Origin: Chthonomonas sp. UBA2017
GTDB lineage: Bacteria; Armatimonadota; Fimbriimonadia; Fimbriimonadales; Fimbriimonadaceae
DNA length: 42,331 nt
Direction of reading: 5' to 3'
Assembly: GCA_002335425.1 (NCBI GenBank)
Contig: DDCB01000027.1
Coordinates: 1-42,331, forward strand
Under the pieces are notes generated by a model. That model made no database searches, had not been told where the DNA came from, and saw nothing but the letters and a program-made list of their open reading frames with translations. Position 1 is the stretch's first letter; the number at the start of each line of letters is the position of its first letter. The position numbers and the translations under genes were made by a program. This document shows positions 32,292 to 40,035 of this stretch, piece by piece.

Positions 32292-33004
32292 CAGGCCACC
32301 TGCTCCTGGGGCTTGCTCCGCTCCCAACGACGCCAGACTGCGACCAAGATCGGGGCCAAGATCAGCGCGGGCAAGTAAGTTGCGGTGGAGAGCTTTTTCA
32401 CTTCGGCCAGAGTCAGCCCGATCATCATCAGCAAGACACCGCCGACGGCGGTCACTTCGGCCAGATACTCCGGATCTTTGGCCAGCGGGGCGAGCTGTTT
32501 GGCCAGAAGAGTGAGCAGGCCCTGCAAGACCAGGACCACCGCCGCCGAAACGAGCACCCCGATTCCAAGCGTCGCCGCCAAAAAGACCGAGGCGATGCCA
32601 TCCAGGGTCGACTTGAGGGCGAGAAGATCACTCTTTCGCTCCAATCCATCTTGAATGCACCCAAGGAGCGTCATCGGACCGATGCAAAAGAGAACGCTCG
32701 CCGTGATCAGTCCATCGTTAAACGTCTCCCCGCCGCCCAGCGACTGGCGAGCCCACTCGGCGAATTGGTCGAGGCCTGCGTTGATGCCGAGCATCGCTCC
32801 GAGAATGCCGCCGAGCCCAACCGCAATCGCAAGCACCAAAATGTTCTTGGTCTCAAGAAACATCTTGACCCCCATGCCGATATTCACCATGCCGAGCCCG
32901 GTCAGGGCGACCCCTAGATAGGCTTCGGGGATTTGGGACCCCAAGCCGAGGCCGATGAGGCTCCCGACGAGGACCGTTGCGGTGTTCAGCAACGTGCCGG
33001 GCAT
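32291..33004 (-). CDS. DUF554 (YdfK-like) membrane protein
   Basis: This 237-residue protein begins MPGTLLNTATVLVGSLIGLGLG, the invariant DUF554 start, so the ATG at 33004 is preferred to a GTG at 33022. About six to seven hydrophobic helices follow, with the family's AITVGMVxxxIGxxM-like region (GLGMVNIGMGVKMFLETKNIL) and GLERKSDLLALKSTLDGIASV. The function of DUF554 proteins is not established; they are presumed transporters. The gene is sandwiched between the lipoprotein and mscS genes in a tight run, so a link with turgor or envelope stress is possible but only inferred. Confidence 0.87.
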   Translation of the reverse strand: MPGTLLNTATVLVGSLIGLGLGSQIPEAYLGVALTGLGMVNIGMGVKMFLETKNILVLAIAVGLGGILGAMLGINAGLDQFAEWARQSLGGGETFNDGLITASVLFCIGPMTLLGCIQDGLERKSDLLALKSTLDGIASVFLAATLGIGVLVSAAVVLVLQGLLTLLAKQLAPLAKDPEYLAEVTAVGGVLLMMIGLTLAEVKKLSTATYLPALILAPILVAVWRRWERSKPQEQVA

Positions 33005-33026
33005 CGGGAGCTTCGATTTCACAAGG

Positions 33027-34001
33027 CTATTGTTGCCCGCGCGGTCGCGATTTTGCGAGGCCCTCTTCGGTCAGATCGACGGCTTGGTTGAATCGCCAGC
33101 CTCCATTCCATTGGGACGACGCGTCGCCGCGCGCCGTTTTTTGATCGACTCGGATGAAAACTGGAACGAATCGCGTGGCGTCAAACCGGATTTCAATTCG
33201 AGTCGGGGGGCCTTTTTGGGTCTCGGCGACCGCCCGGACCATGCGGATCTGGCGGCCCTGGACCTCATAATTCTTCTCTTCGACGCTGAGTTTGTATTGG
33301 CCTTGACCCCGGCCCCAGGCTGCCAAGAGGTCTCGCCACGGAGTGGCGCCCCGCGCGATCGGCAGAACCAGAGCGCGAGGAAACTCGACCGGAAAGCTCT
33401 CGACACTCGGGGACTTCGCTTTGTCCAGAGCCACTGTGGCTCCGGCCTCGACCATCTTGGTCCCTTGCTCGCCCGAGCGAACGATCGACATTCGGGTCGG
33501 GTCGGTCGGCATCAAGTACTCGGCATAGTAGTTGCGGGCGTCTTTGAACCGCCCAATCATCTGCGCTGAGCCCGTGACTGAGGGCGAGGCCACTATCAGT
33601 TGAGCATCGACCCAAGCCGAGTTGAGGTTGCGAAGTGCTTGGTCCACGCGGTTGCCGAGTTCAGTCGGGGAGAGTTGGGCTTGGCTCCAACCTTGCGTTT
33701 TCGGAGGGATCACCGGGGGCAAAACCTTGGACGGCGGAGGGGCCTTGGGCTCCTCAGAGGGGCCTGGGGGTGACTTGGGCCCGGCGGTTTCGGGGGGCGC
33801 AGTGCCCGGATCGGTGCCCGGATCGGCGCCCGGATCAGCACCCGGTTGGGGGGCCGCATCGGGCCTCGGGTCCGAGATCGGCCCGCTGGGATCTGCCGAC
33901 CGAACCTCGACGGGCGGGTCCTTTCGACACCCGGTCAGGCCGATCGATCCGACCATGAACACGAACGCCGCCCCGGCGATCAACCTCAGTTTCTGATTCA
34001 T
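33027..34001 (-). CDS. lipoprotein with Pro/Asp/Gly-rich linker
   Basis: This 324-residue protein begins MNQKLRLIAGAAFVFMVGSI with lipobox GLTGC (lipidated Cys about residue 25). Residues about 28-100 are a Pro/Gly/Asp/Ala tract including repeated GADPG/GTDPG units. Residues about 105-324 are a folded domain rich in beta-strands (AQMIGRFKDARNYYAEYL, YEVQGRQIRMVRAVAE, RIEIRFDATRFVPVFIRVD). This fold recalls LolA/LolB-like or outer-membrane lipoprotein carriers, which is weak inference. The ATG overlaps no stop but a GTG 9 nt upstream shares bases with the GH57 stop. It lies in the GH57-lipoprotein-DUF554-mscS unit. Confidence 0.75.
   Translation of the reverse strand: MNQKLRLIAGAAFVFMVGSIGLTGCRKDPPVEVRSADPSGPISDPRPDAAPQPGADPGADPGTDPGTAPPETAGPKSPPGPSEEPKAPPPSKVLPPVIPPKTQGWSQAQLSPTELGNRVDQALRNLNSAWVDAQLIVASPSVTGSAQMIGRFKDARNYYAEYLMPTDPTRMSIVRSGEQGTKMVEAGATVALDKAKSPSVESFPVEFPRALVLPIARGATPWRDLLAAWGRGQGQYKLSVEEKNYEVQGRQIRMVRAVAETQKGPPTRIEIRFDATRFVPVFIRVDQKTARGDASSQWNGGWRFNQAVDLTEEGLAKSRPRGQQ
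33802..33849 (-). repeat. 12-nt tandem repeats in the lipoprotein linker
   Basis: Four 12-nt units, the first two identical on the plus strand (GTGCCCGGATCG), lie at 33802-33849 and encode the repeated DPG(A/T) units. The other two differ by a few bases. A length-variable site. Confidence 0.8.
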
Positions 34002-34009
34002 CACTTCCA

Positions 34010-35719
34010 CTACCTTAACGTCTCGACTGGGACCGGATTATCGAGATTTGCCCACCAGCTCAGGTCGAGTTCGGCAAAGGCGGCGTCTTTGCTCTGGCAA
34101 TCCGCCAGGAATTCCAGCTCGTCCGGAGTCATCGCCTGACCCTCGTGCACGCGGTCGGCGAGCTCGGCGAGTCGGTCGAATCGAGCCACGTGGTCGGCAA
34201 ATCGGACTTCGGCGTAATCCCGGGCAGCCCAGGTCGAGATGAGGAACTGCCAGTCGCTGGCCTCGGCCAACAAGAGCTCGCGCGCGGCTTGGAGGACGAC
34301 CTCTCTCGCGGGGCCATTCGCATATTCCCGAGCCATTTTCCGCAGCTTGCGCTGGCACTGGTAGAGATGCTTCCAGGTCCAGACATTGTCGCCATTGATC
34401 CAGATGCTGTGGTAGCCACCCTCGCCCCACGAGCCTTCGGGCAGAGTGATCGAGTGGCGAGGCGGCTCGGCATCAAGCAAATCGCCGCCCGAGACCATTT
34501 CCAACTCTCCGTCGCGGGCCATGACGCGGGCGACTTCATACAGAAACTCAGGACCTTCCCACCACCAGTGACCGAAAAGCTCGGTGTCGTACATGCTGAC
34601 CAAGGTTCCCATTCGTCCGGACTGGCCCTTGTAGTGCGCGAGCGTTGCTTTCACCATCTGAACGAAGTCTTCGGCATGGGCGGCGATGTTGTCAAACGCC
34701 TCCCAAGGATTGTAGGGCTCCTTCCCTCCGAGGTCGGCTTTGTTTGTGCTGATCCGCCAGTAGCGGTGCCGCCCGGGGTAAAGCTGCTTGTGGAACTCCA
34801 GGTAGCGAGCATCGCCGGGATAGCCGACCTCGCCTGACCAGACCTTGACCGTCGTCACCGGGTCCCGGGCGAGGCAAACCACTCCATTCGGCAAGGCGTA
34901 ATGTTCGTATTCACTGCGTACCTCAGGTGGGGGCGTGAACATCGACTTGGAGCGAGCGAAAAGTTCGGCGAGCTGGGGGAACTGAGCGGCGTACGTCCCG
35001 ATCGGTTCTCCCCCGCGGATCATGTGGGAGTCCACGAAGAAGTACTCCAGTCCGTTTTCGCGCAGATACTCTTCGACGCCTTTTCGTGGCCAAGGGTGCT
35101 CGGCTTCGTCGGTGGGCGATTTCCAATCGTAGGCGGGGCGGTATGCGCACTCCGGGAGCCAGATCCCTCGGGGCTGACGCCCAAACCGCTGGCGATAACT
35201 TTCGACTCCGAGCTTCACTTGGGCTTGGACCGACTCATCGGTGCCGAGAAGGGGAAAGTACCCGTGAGTGGCCCCGCAGGTGATGATCTCGATGTGTCCT
35301 TCTTCTTGGAACTGGCGAAAGCCCTGGGTGATCGAGCGCCCCCATTGATTTTGGAAGGCCTCCAACTCGCGGGAATATAAGCGCTCCCACATCGCCCCCA
35401 CGCCGAGCATCCACATCGGGCCTTCGGACTTGAACTTCTCTTGGTCTTGGCGCGCGTATTCGATCTTCTCGCGACAATACTCTTCGAAGCCTGCCTTGAA
35501 GCTGGGGTCGTCGAGCTGCTCGCCCAAGATCGGGCTGATGTTCACCGTCCAGCGCGGCGAGATGCCTTGGGACCGGAGACGGTCCAAAACATCCAGAAGC
35601 GGCAGGTAGCACTCGGCGGCCGATTCGAAGATCCAGTCGGTGCCGTGGGGCGACTTGCCATGCGACAGCACATACGGCATGTGCGAGTGTAGGCAGAGCA
35701 AAAACCTTCCGATGGCCAT
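34010..35719 (-). CDS. GH57 family 1,4-alpha-glucan branching enzyme
   Basis: This 569-residue protein begins MAIGRFLLCLHSHMPYVLSHG. HSHMPYV is the GH57 motif 1. WIFESAAECYLPLLD follows, then GIWLPECAYRPAYDW with the nucleophile Glu190, and SMYDTELFGHWWWEGP with the acid Asp378. The C-terminal third is the DUF1957 helical domain. It forms alpha-1,6 branches in glycogen by transferring glucan chains, in the cytoplasm. Length is normal. TAAACT ends 9 nt before the ATG with no SD, so it is probably leaderless and leads the downstream unit. No other glycogen genes are in the window. Confidence 0.92.
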   Translation of the reverse strand: MAIGRFLLCLHSHMPYVLSHGKSPHGTDWIFESAAECYLPLLDVLDRLRSQGISPRWTVNISPILGEQLDDPSFKAGFEEYCREKIEYARQDQEKFKSEGPMWMLGVGAMWERLYSRELEAFQNQWGRSITQGFRQFQEEGHIEIITCGATHGYFPLLGTDESVQAQVKLGVESYRQRFGRQPRGIWLPECAYRPAYDWKSPTDEAEHPWPRKGVEEYLRENGLEYFFVDSHMIRGGEPIGTYAAQFPQLAELFARSKSMFTPPPEVRSEYEHYALPNGVVCLARDPVTTVKVWSGEVGYPGDARYLEFHKQLYPGRHRYWRISTNKADLGGKEPYNPWEAFDNIAAHAEDFVQMVKATLAHYKGQSGRMGTLVSMYDTELFGHWWWEGPEFLYEVARVMARDGELEMVSGGDLLDAEPPRHSITLPEGSWGEGGYHSIWINGDNVWTWKHLYQCQRKLRKMAREYANGPAREVVLQAARELLLAEASDWQFLISTWAARDYAEVRFADHVARFDRLAELADRVHEGQAMTPDELEFLADCQSKDAAFAELDLSWWANLDNPVPVETLR

Positions 35720-35728
35720 CGCACGATC

Positions 35729-35734
35729 AGTTTA
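35729..35734 (-). promoter_or_regulatory. -10 box (TAAACT) placed for a leaderless GH57 transcript
   Basis: On the minus strand TAAACT is followed by 9 nt and the ATG at 35719, the same spacing as TATACT before glyS. No Shine-Dalgarno lies between. Confidence 0.5.
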
Positions 35735-35760
35735 GCCGAGTTGCCCTCGGGCTCGATGAT

Positions 35761-35781
35761 TCGGGCTCGACGCAGGCCCGA
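35761..35781 (-). terminator. weak hairpin downstream of the lipoyl acyltransferase
   Basis: TCGGGC (35761-35766) and GCCCGA (35776-35781) form a 6-bp stem 2 nt after the acyltransferase stop. No U-tract follows on the minus strand. Confidence 0.3.
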
Positions 35782-35783
35782 GA

Positions 35784-37355
35784 TTAGACGCCGACGAGCG
35801 ATCCGATGGTCTCGATGTTGCGCTTGACCTCGTTCAAGAACTCAGCCGCCCCGACCCCGTTGATCAACCGATGGTCGAACGTCAAGGACAGGTTGACAAA
35901 TCGCTTCAGCTCGATTAGGCTCGTGTTGTTGGCAAGGCCGTTATAGACTTCGCCCAAGAACAGCGTGGCAACTCCCGGAGGCACCACGACCGGCACCGCA
36001 TCGCGAAGCCCAAAGGCTTGCATATTGGTGAGGCTGATCGTCGTGGCCTCGTTCGCTTGATCTTTGCCAGATCGAGCCTCTTCGATTCGGGCTCGGGTGT
36101 TTTCACCGAACGTCTTGAAGTCGAGCGAATCGGCCTTGTTGACAACGGCAAGAACCAACTCATCCCCCGGCAACGCCACGGCAATGCCGAGCTCCGCGTG
36201 GTCGAAGGTGCGGATACTCGAATCGCCGATCATTGTTGAGCGGAATCCGGGATGATTTTTGAGCGCTTGCGCCACGGCGTAGGCAAAAATCGTGAAGCTG
36301 CTCGGTTGGAAATCGCCCCCTTGGGCCTTCATGTGGGCCTTGAGGTTCTCCATCGCCGTCCATTCGGCGGGAACGACGATCGTGCCGGGGACGACAAGCT
36401 GCGAGCCCCGCACCAATCGCGAGCTCAGAAGTCGCTGCTTTTGGCTAAGCGGGACCTCTTCAAAGGCCGCGCCCGAGGGCGAAGTGCCGCGTGTGGGGCC
36501 CGAGACGGTGGGTGCGGTAGCAACCGGGGCGCCCACCCCTCCACCGGCAAGGAATGCGTCCACATCTTCGGGCATCAACTTGCTGCCGCGTGCCGGAATC
36601 GACGCGAGATCGGCTTCGGAAAGCCCTTTCTCTTTCGCGTATGCCCGGGTTCGCGGCGGGATATCTGTGCGGCGAGCCGCCGGGGCGCCTGGAACCGCTT
36701 GAGCTGGAGCAGACGGAGTCGGCGTTGCCGAAGGTGGAGGCGGTGGCCCGTGGCCCGCTGGGACTTCTCGCACTTCGCCCGCAACCCGCATGACCCCGAC
36801 CTCGGCCCCAATGGCCAAAACTGTATCGACCGGAACGCTCCAGCGCTCCAAGACCCCTTCGTAGGGCGACTCGACGTCCATGACCGCCTTGTCGGTCTCC
36901 ATCTGGTAGATGGCGTCGTCTCGCTTGATCTTGTCTCCGGGCTGTTTCAGCACCGCAACAAGCCGAGCTTCTTGGAGCCCTTCTCCGATCTGAGGGATGC
37001 GGAGGGGCACCGACTTTTCTCCACTCGCTGCGCTCGCCGACGGAGTCACAGGAACTGGGGTTGCAGAGCTTGCGGGCGGCGGGCCATGCCCGGCCGGGAC
37101 TTCGACCACACTGTCCTCGACTTGCATCATCCCGACTTCCCCGCCGATTGGCAAGATCGTATCAACTGGCACCACCCACCGTTCGAGCACTCCTTCATAA
37201 GGAGATTCGACGTCCATCACGGCCTTGTCCGTCTCCATTTGGTAGATCGGCTCGTCTCGCTTGACCCGATCGCCCGGTTGCTTGAGAACTGCGACGAGCC
37301 GGGCCTCTTGGAGGCCTTCGCCGATTTGGGGGATACGCAAGGGGACAACTTTCAT
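35784..37355 (-). CDS. dihydrolipoamide acyltransferase (E2) with two near-identical lipoyl domains
   Basis: This 523-residue protein has lipoyl domain 1 (about 4-90, lipoyl Lys44 in METDKAVM), a Pro/Ala/Ser linker, lipoyl domain 2 (about 116-200, Lys156), and another Pro-rich linker. A peripheral-subunit-binding domain (PPRTRAYAKEKGLSEADLASIP) and the acyltransferase core follow. The core's signature is FDHRLINGVGAAEFL: His495 is present but the usual Asp of HRxxDG is Asn499. E2 enzymes transfer acyl groups from lipoate to CoA in 2-oxoacid dehydrogenase complexes. No E1 or E3 gene is adjacent. A TAAACT box at about 37382-37387 lies 26 nt before the start on the minus strand. Confidence 0.9.
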   Translation of the reverse strand: MKVVPLRIPQIGEGLQEARLVAVLKQPGDRVKRDEPIYQMETDKAVMDVESPYEGVLERWVVPVDTILPIGGEVGMMQVEDSVVEVPAGHGPPPASSATPVPVTPSASAASGEKSVPLRIPQIGEGLQEARLVAVLKQPGDKIKRDDAIYQMETDKAVMDVESPYEGVLERWSVPVDTVLAIGAEVGVMRVAGEVREVPAGHGPPPPPSATPTPSAPAQAVPGAPAARRTDIPPRTRAYAKEKGLSEADLASIPARGSKLMPEDVDAFLAGGGVGAPVATAPTVSGPTRGTSPSGAAFEEVPLSQKQRLLSSRLVRGSQLVVPGTIVVPAEWTAMENLKAHMKAQGGDFQPSSFTIFAYAVAQALKNHPGFRSTMIGDSSIRTFDHAELGIAVALPGDELVLAVVNKADSLDFKTFGENTRARIEEARSGKDQANEATTISLTNMQAFGLRDAVPVVVPPGVATLFLGEVYNGLANNTSLIELKRFVNLSLTFDHRLINGVGAAEFLNEVKRNIETIGSLVGV

Positions 37356-37381
37356 CTCTGGGTCAGATTCCTCTGGGTCGA

Positions 37382-37387
37382 GTTTAG
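37382..37387 (-). promoter_or_regulatory. candidate -10 box (TAAACT) for the lipoyl acyltransferase
   Basis: On the minus strand TAAACT lies 26 nt before the ATG at 37355. A direct 9-nt repeat (CTCTGGGTC on the plus strand) falls between box and start. There is no clear -35. Confidence 0.35.
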
Positions 37388-37402
37388 CTCAGAGGCCGGG
37401 CG

Positions 37403-37442
37403 AAAAACCAAGCACCCCGAGCCTGAATCGACTTCGGGGTGC
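37403..37442 (-). terminator. intrinsic terminator after gdhA
   Basis: On the minus strand GCACCCCGA (plus complement at 37434-37442) pairs with TCGGGGTGC (complement of 37412-37420), a perfect 9-bp stem. It is followed by TTGGTTTTTC. It lies 26 nt after the gdhA stop and separates gdhA from the acyltransferase. Confidence 0.85.
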
Positions 37443-37467
37443 GGGAGACGCGGGGTTTGAAATCCGC

Positions 37468-38715
37468 TTAGGGGAAAATGCCCCGAGTGATGGTGGCTTC
37501 GCTGACCCGCTTGACGGCGATGATCATGGCTGCCATTCGCATATTGGTCTTGAACTGGTGCATGATCGATTCGACGTCGGCGTAGGACCGGCGCATGTGC
37601 ACGTCGAGCTTGTTGTTGACCTCGGACTCGTTCCAGAAGAAGTTTTGGAGGTCTTGAACCCACTCGAAGTAGCTGACGATGACGCCGCCTGCGTTGGCCA
37701 AGATGTCGGGGACCACGAGGATGCCTTTGTCGCTGAAGATGTCGTCGGCCTCGGGTGTGGTCGGGCCGTTCGCGCCCTCAATGATGAGTCGAGCCTGTAC
37801 TTTGTCGGCGTTCTCCTTCGTCAGTTGCTGCGAGATCGCCGAGGGGATCAAGACGTCACACGGGAGTTCGAGAAGCTCTTGATTCGAGACGGTTTCGCAG
37901 TCCTTGTATTCGCTCAGGTGTCCGTCTCGGCCACTGCACTTGGCGTAGAGCTGGTGAATCGGCAGGCCGTTCGGATTGTAGATGCCACCTTGGGCGTCGC
38001 TCACGCCGACAATCACGGCGCCTCGATCTTCGGCGATCTTGGCCGCCACCGAACCGACGTTGCCGAATCCTTGGACCACAATCTTGGCCCCTTGGAGATT
38101 CATTCCCATCGCGCGGGCGGCTTCTTCCATGGCGACCACGCACCCGCGGCCGGTGGCCTCGACTCGGCCCTCCGACCCGCCGAGCTCGATCGGCTTGCCG
38201 GTGACGACGCCTGGCGTTGTGTATCCGGCTTGCATCGAGATGGTGTCCATGATCCAGGACATCACGCGGCCGTTCGTTCCGATGTCCGGAGCCGGGATGT
38301 CGCCGCGTTCGCCGATCACGATGTTGATCTCGGTGGCAAATCGTCGAGTCAGCTTCTCCAGTTCGCGGATACTCAGTTTCTTGACGTCGACCCGGACGCC
38401 GCCTTTGGCTCCGCCATAGGGCAAGTTGGCGACGGCACATTTCCAGGTCATCCACATCGCGAGCGCGGTGGTCTCGTCGAGATCGACATCGTGGTGATAG
38501 CGGATGCCGCCCTTGGTCGGCCCTCGTGTCCCGTTGTGTTGAACCCGGAATCCCTCAAAAACTTGAACTTCGCCATTGTCCATGACGACCGGGAAGTTCA
38601 CCGAAAGCTGGCGCTTCGGTCGAGAAAGGACTTCGTGGAGGCCCGGGTCAAGGTCCAAATACTTGGCGGCGATCCCGAGCTGTTGTCGCGCCATCGCTAA
38701 AACGTCTGCACTCAT
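37468..38715 (-). CDS. gdhA: glutamate dehydrogenase (Glu/Leu/Phe/Val family)
   Basis: This 415-residue protein has the substrate domain with GTRGPTKGGIRYHHDVDLDE and WKCAVANLPYGGAKGGV, where the catalytic Lys and the GGAKGG loop are present. DIPAPDIGTNGRVMSWIMD follows, then a Rossmann domain with VVQGFGNVGSVAA (GxGxxG/A variant). Later IEGANGPTTPEAD and PDILANAGGVIVSYFEWVQ are conserved. It interconverts glutamate and 2-oxoglutarate plus ammonia; cofactor preference cannot be read reliably. Length is normal. AAAGGA lies about 9-10 nt before the ATG. Only 38 nt separate it from mreD and no hairpin is visible there, so co-transcription with mreBCD is possible. Confidence 0.94.
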   Translation of the reverse strand: MSADVLAMARQQLGIAAKYLDLDPGLHEVLSRPKRQLSVNFPVVMDNGEVQVFEGFRVQHNGTRGPTKGGIRYHHDVDLDETTALAMWMTWKCAVANLPYGGAKGGVRVDVKKLSIRELEKLTRRFATEINIVIGERGDIPAPDIGTNGRVMSWIMDTISMQAGYTTPGVVTGKPIELGGSEGRVEATGRGCVVAMEEAARAMGMNLQGAKIVVQGFGNVGSVAAKIAEDRGAVIVGVSDAQGGIYNPNGLPIHQLYAKCSGRDGHLSEYKDCETVSNQELLELPCDVLIPSAISQQLTKENADKVQARLIIEGANGPTTPEADDIFSDKGILVVPDILANAGGVIVSYFEWVQDLQNFFWNESEVNNKLDVHMRRSYADVESIMHQFKTNMRMAAMIIAVKRVSEATITRGIFP

Positions 38716-38753
38716 GCTTTGCTTGTCCTTTGTTGCGCCGCCGGGGCCTCAAA

Positions 38754-39236
38754 TCAGACCGACCGTGGCGAGATGAACCGTTTCAGCAGCGCGTGAAGCA
38801 GGGCACCCAACACGCCGTTGTAAAGGGCCGTGCCTATTGTAGCCCCAAGGAAGGGCAAGATTGCCCCGGGTGGGGCCAGAAACATCAGGAGGATTTGTGC
38901 GACGACCGTTCCCGCCGCCACCAAAACCCCGGCCATCAGCCCCGAAACTTCGATCCCAAGCGACTTCAGACCCGCGAGCGCGGCCCCCGCGCCGACCCGG
39001 CTGAGCACATAGTGGGTCAGGTTGGCTCCGGCCAAGGCTCCTTGGATCACACCGGCGACGAACCCCAAGGTCAGAGCGCCCGTGGTGCGAGCCTGAATCG
39101 AAAGCACCAGCGAAACCACCAGTAAGAAGTCCGGGCGAACGGCCCCCCAAGCCAACGACGGCGCAAGAGCTTGCTGGCTGACCGCCGCCAGCCAAAACAA
39201 GAGGGCGTACCCCAGAAATCCCCGCCAGCCGGTCAT
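38754..39236 (-). CDS. mreD: rod-shape-determining protein MreD
   Basis: This 160-residue protein is hydrophobic, with about five transmembrane segments (YALLFWLAAVSQQALAPSL, FLLVVSLVLSIQ, TLGFVAGVIQGALAG and so on). It is a typical size and position for MreD, whose sequence is poorly conserved. PDFLL and GFVAGVIQG match the family's PDLLL and GF..GL..D pattern, although the usual Asp is Gln. Its ATG overlaps the mreC stop by 4 nt. It would act with MreC in the elongasome at the inner membrane. Confidence 0.83.
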   Translation of the reverse strand: MTGWRGFLGYALLFWLAAVSQQALAPSLAWGAVRPDFLLVVSLVLSIQARTTGALTLGFVAGVIQGALAGANLTHYVLSRVGAGAALAGLKSLGIEVSGLMAGVLVAAGTVVAQILLMFLAPPGAILPFLGATIGTALYNGVLGALLHALLKRFISPRSV

Positions 39237-40018
39237 CGGATAACGAAGACCTCCCGGACTTCGCCGATTCGAACATGCGGAAAAACACGCGCTCGGCGAA
39301 TCCCAAAGTCGGGGTCGTCTTCGATCTCAAGCACCCGGCCAATCGGAATTCCACGCGGGATCTTGGGCGAGAAGCCACTGGTGACGACAAAGTCCCCTTC
39401 TTGGAGCGGGCTCTTAATGCTCAGAAAGTCGAGCACGAGCCGTCCCGAACCTTGGGATCGCAAGATCCCCGGCTGCGGGGGCTGACGGAGAGCCATCGCC
39501 CCGATCCGAAAGCTCGGCGACTCGACCAGAGCGATCTGTGAATCGTTCGGCCCGACCGTTTGGACTACACCCACGAGGCCGCTGCCATTCACCACCGCAA
39601 GGCCGACCTTCACTCCTTGGCGCGAACCGGCGCTGATCGTCATTCGATTTTCGTAGGGGAACAGGCCGATGTTGGTGGCCGAGATCCGGCCGCGCCCTTC
39701 GATCGGCGGCAACTGGACGAGCTTGCGCAGGGCGTCCAGTTCGCCAATGAGTCGCTTTTCGTTTTCTGAGTACATCGCCGCTGCTTGTTCCATCTGGCGA
39801 AGGCTGCGATTTTGGCGGACGAGGTCACCGGACTGAAAGACGCCGAGAAAGAAGTCTGAGGTGGATTGAGCTAGACGCTGGATGCCCGAGGCGGGCGGGG
39901 TGACCACTCGCTGAATGCTTTGGGTGAGTACGTCTCGCGATCCCGCTTGGCGAGCTTGATTCTGGACCCTGCCGAGGATGATCCCTAAGATGCAGAGCCC
40001 GAGAAAGGTGAGCCACAC
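39233..40018 (-). CDS. mreC: rod-shape-determining protein MreC
   Basis: This 261-residue protein begins with GTG (MWLTFLGLCILGIIL) in one membrane anchor. A short coiled coil (about 65-95, LVRQNRSLRQMEQAAAMYSENEKRLIGELDAL) follows. The MreC beta-domain comes next: RISATNIGLFPYENRMTISAGSRQGVKVGLAVVNGSGLVGVVQTVGPNDSQIALVESPSFRIGAM and GDFVVTSGFSPKIPRGIPIGRV. It links cytoplasmic MreB to periplasmic peptidoglycan synthases. The spacing from mreB is 17 nt. Confidence 0.92.
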   Translation of the reverse strand: MWLTFLGLCILGIILGRVQNQARQAGSRDVLTQSIQRVVTPPASGIQRLAQSTSDFFLGVFQSGDLVRQNRSLRQMEQAAAMYSENEKRLIGELDALRKLVQLPPIEGRGRISATNIGLFPYENRMTISAGSRQGVKVGLAVVNGSGLVGVVQTVGPNDSQIALVESPSFRIGAMALRQPPQPGILRSQGSGRLVLDFLSIKSPLQEGDFVVTSGFSPKIPRGIPIGRVLEIEDDPDFGIRRARVFPHVRIGEVREVFVIR

Positions 40019-40035
40019 CTTCAGCGGGGAATCTT

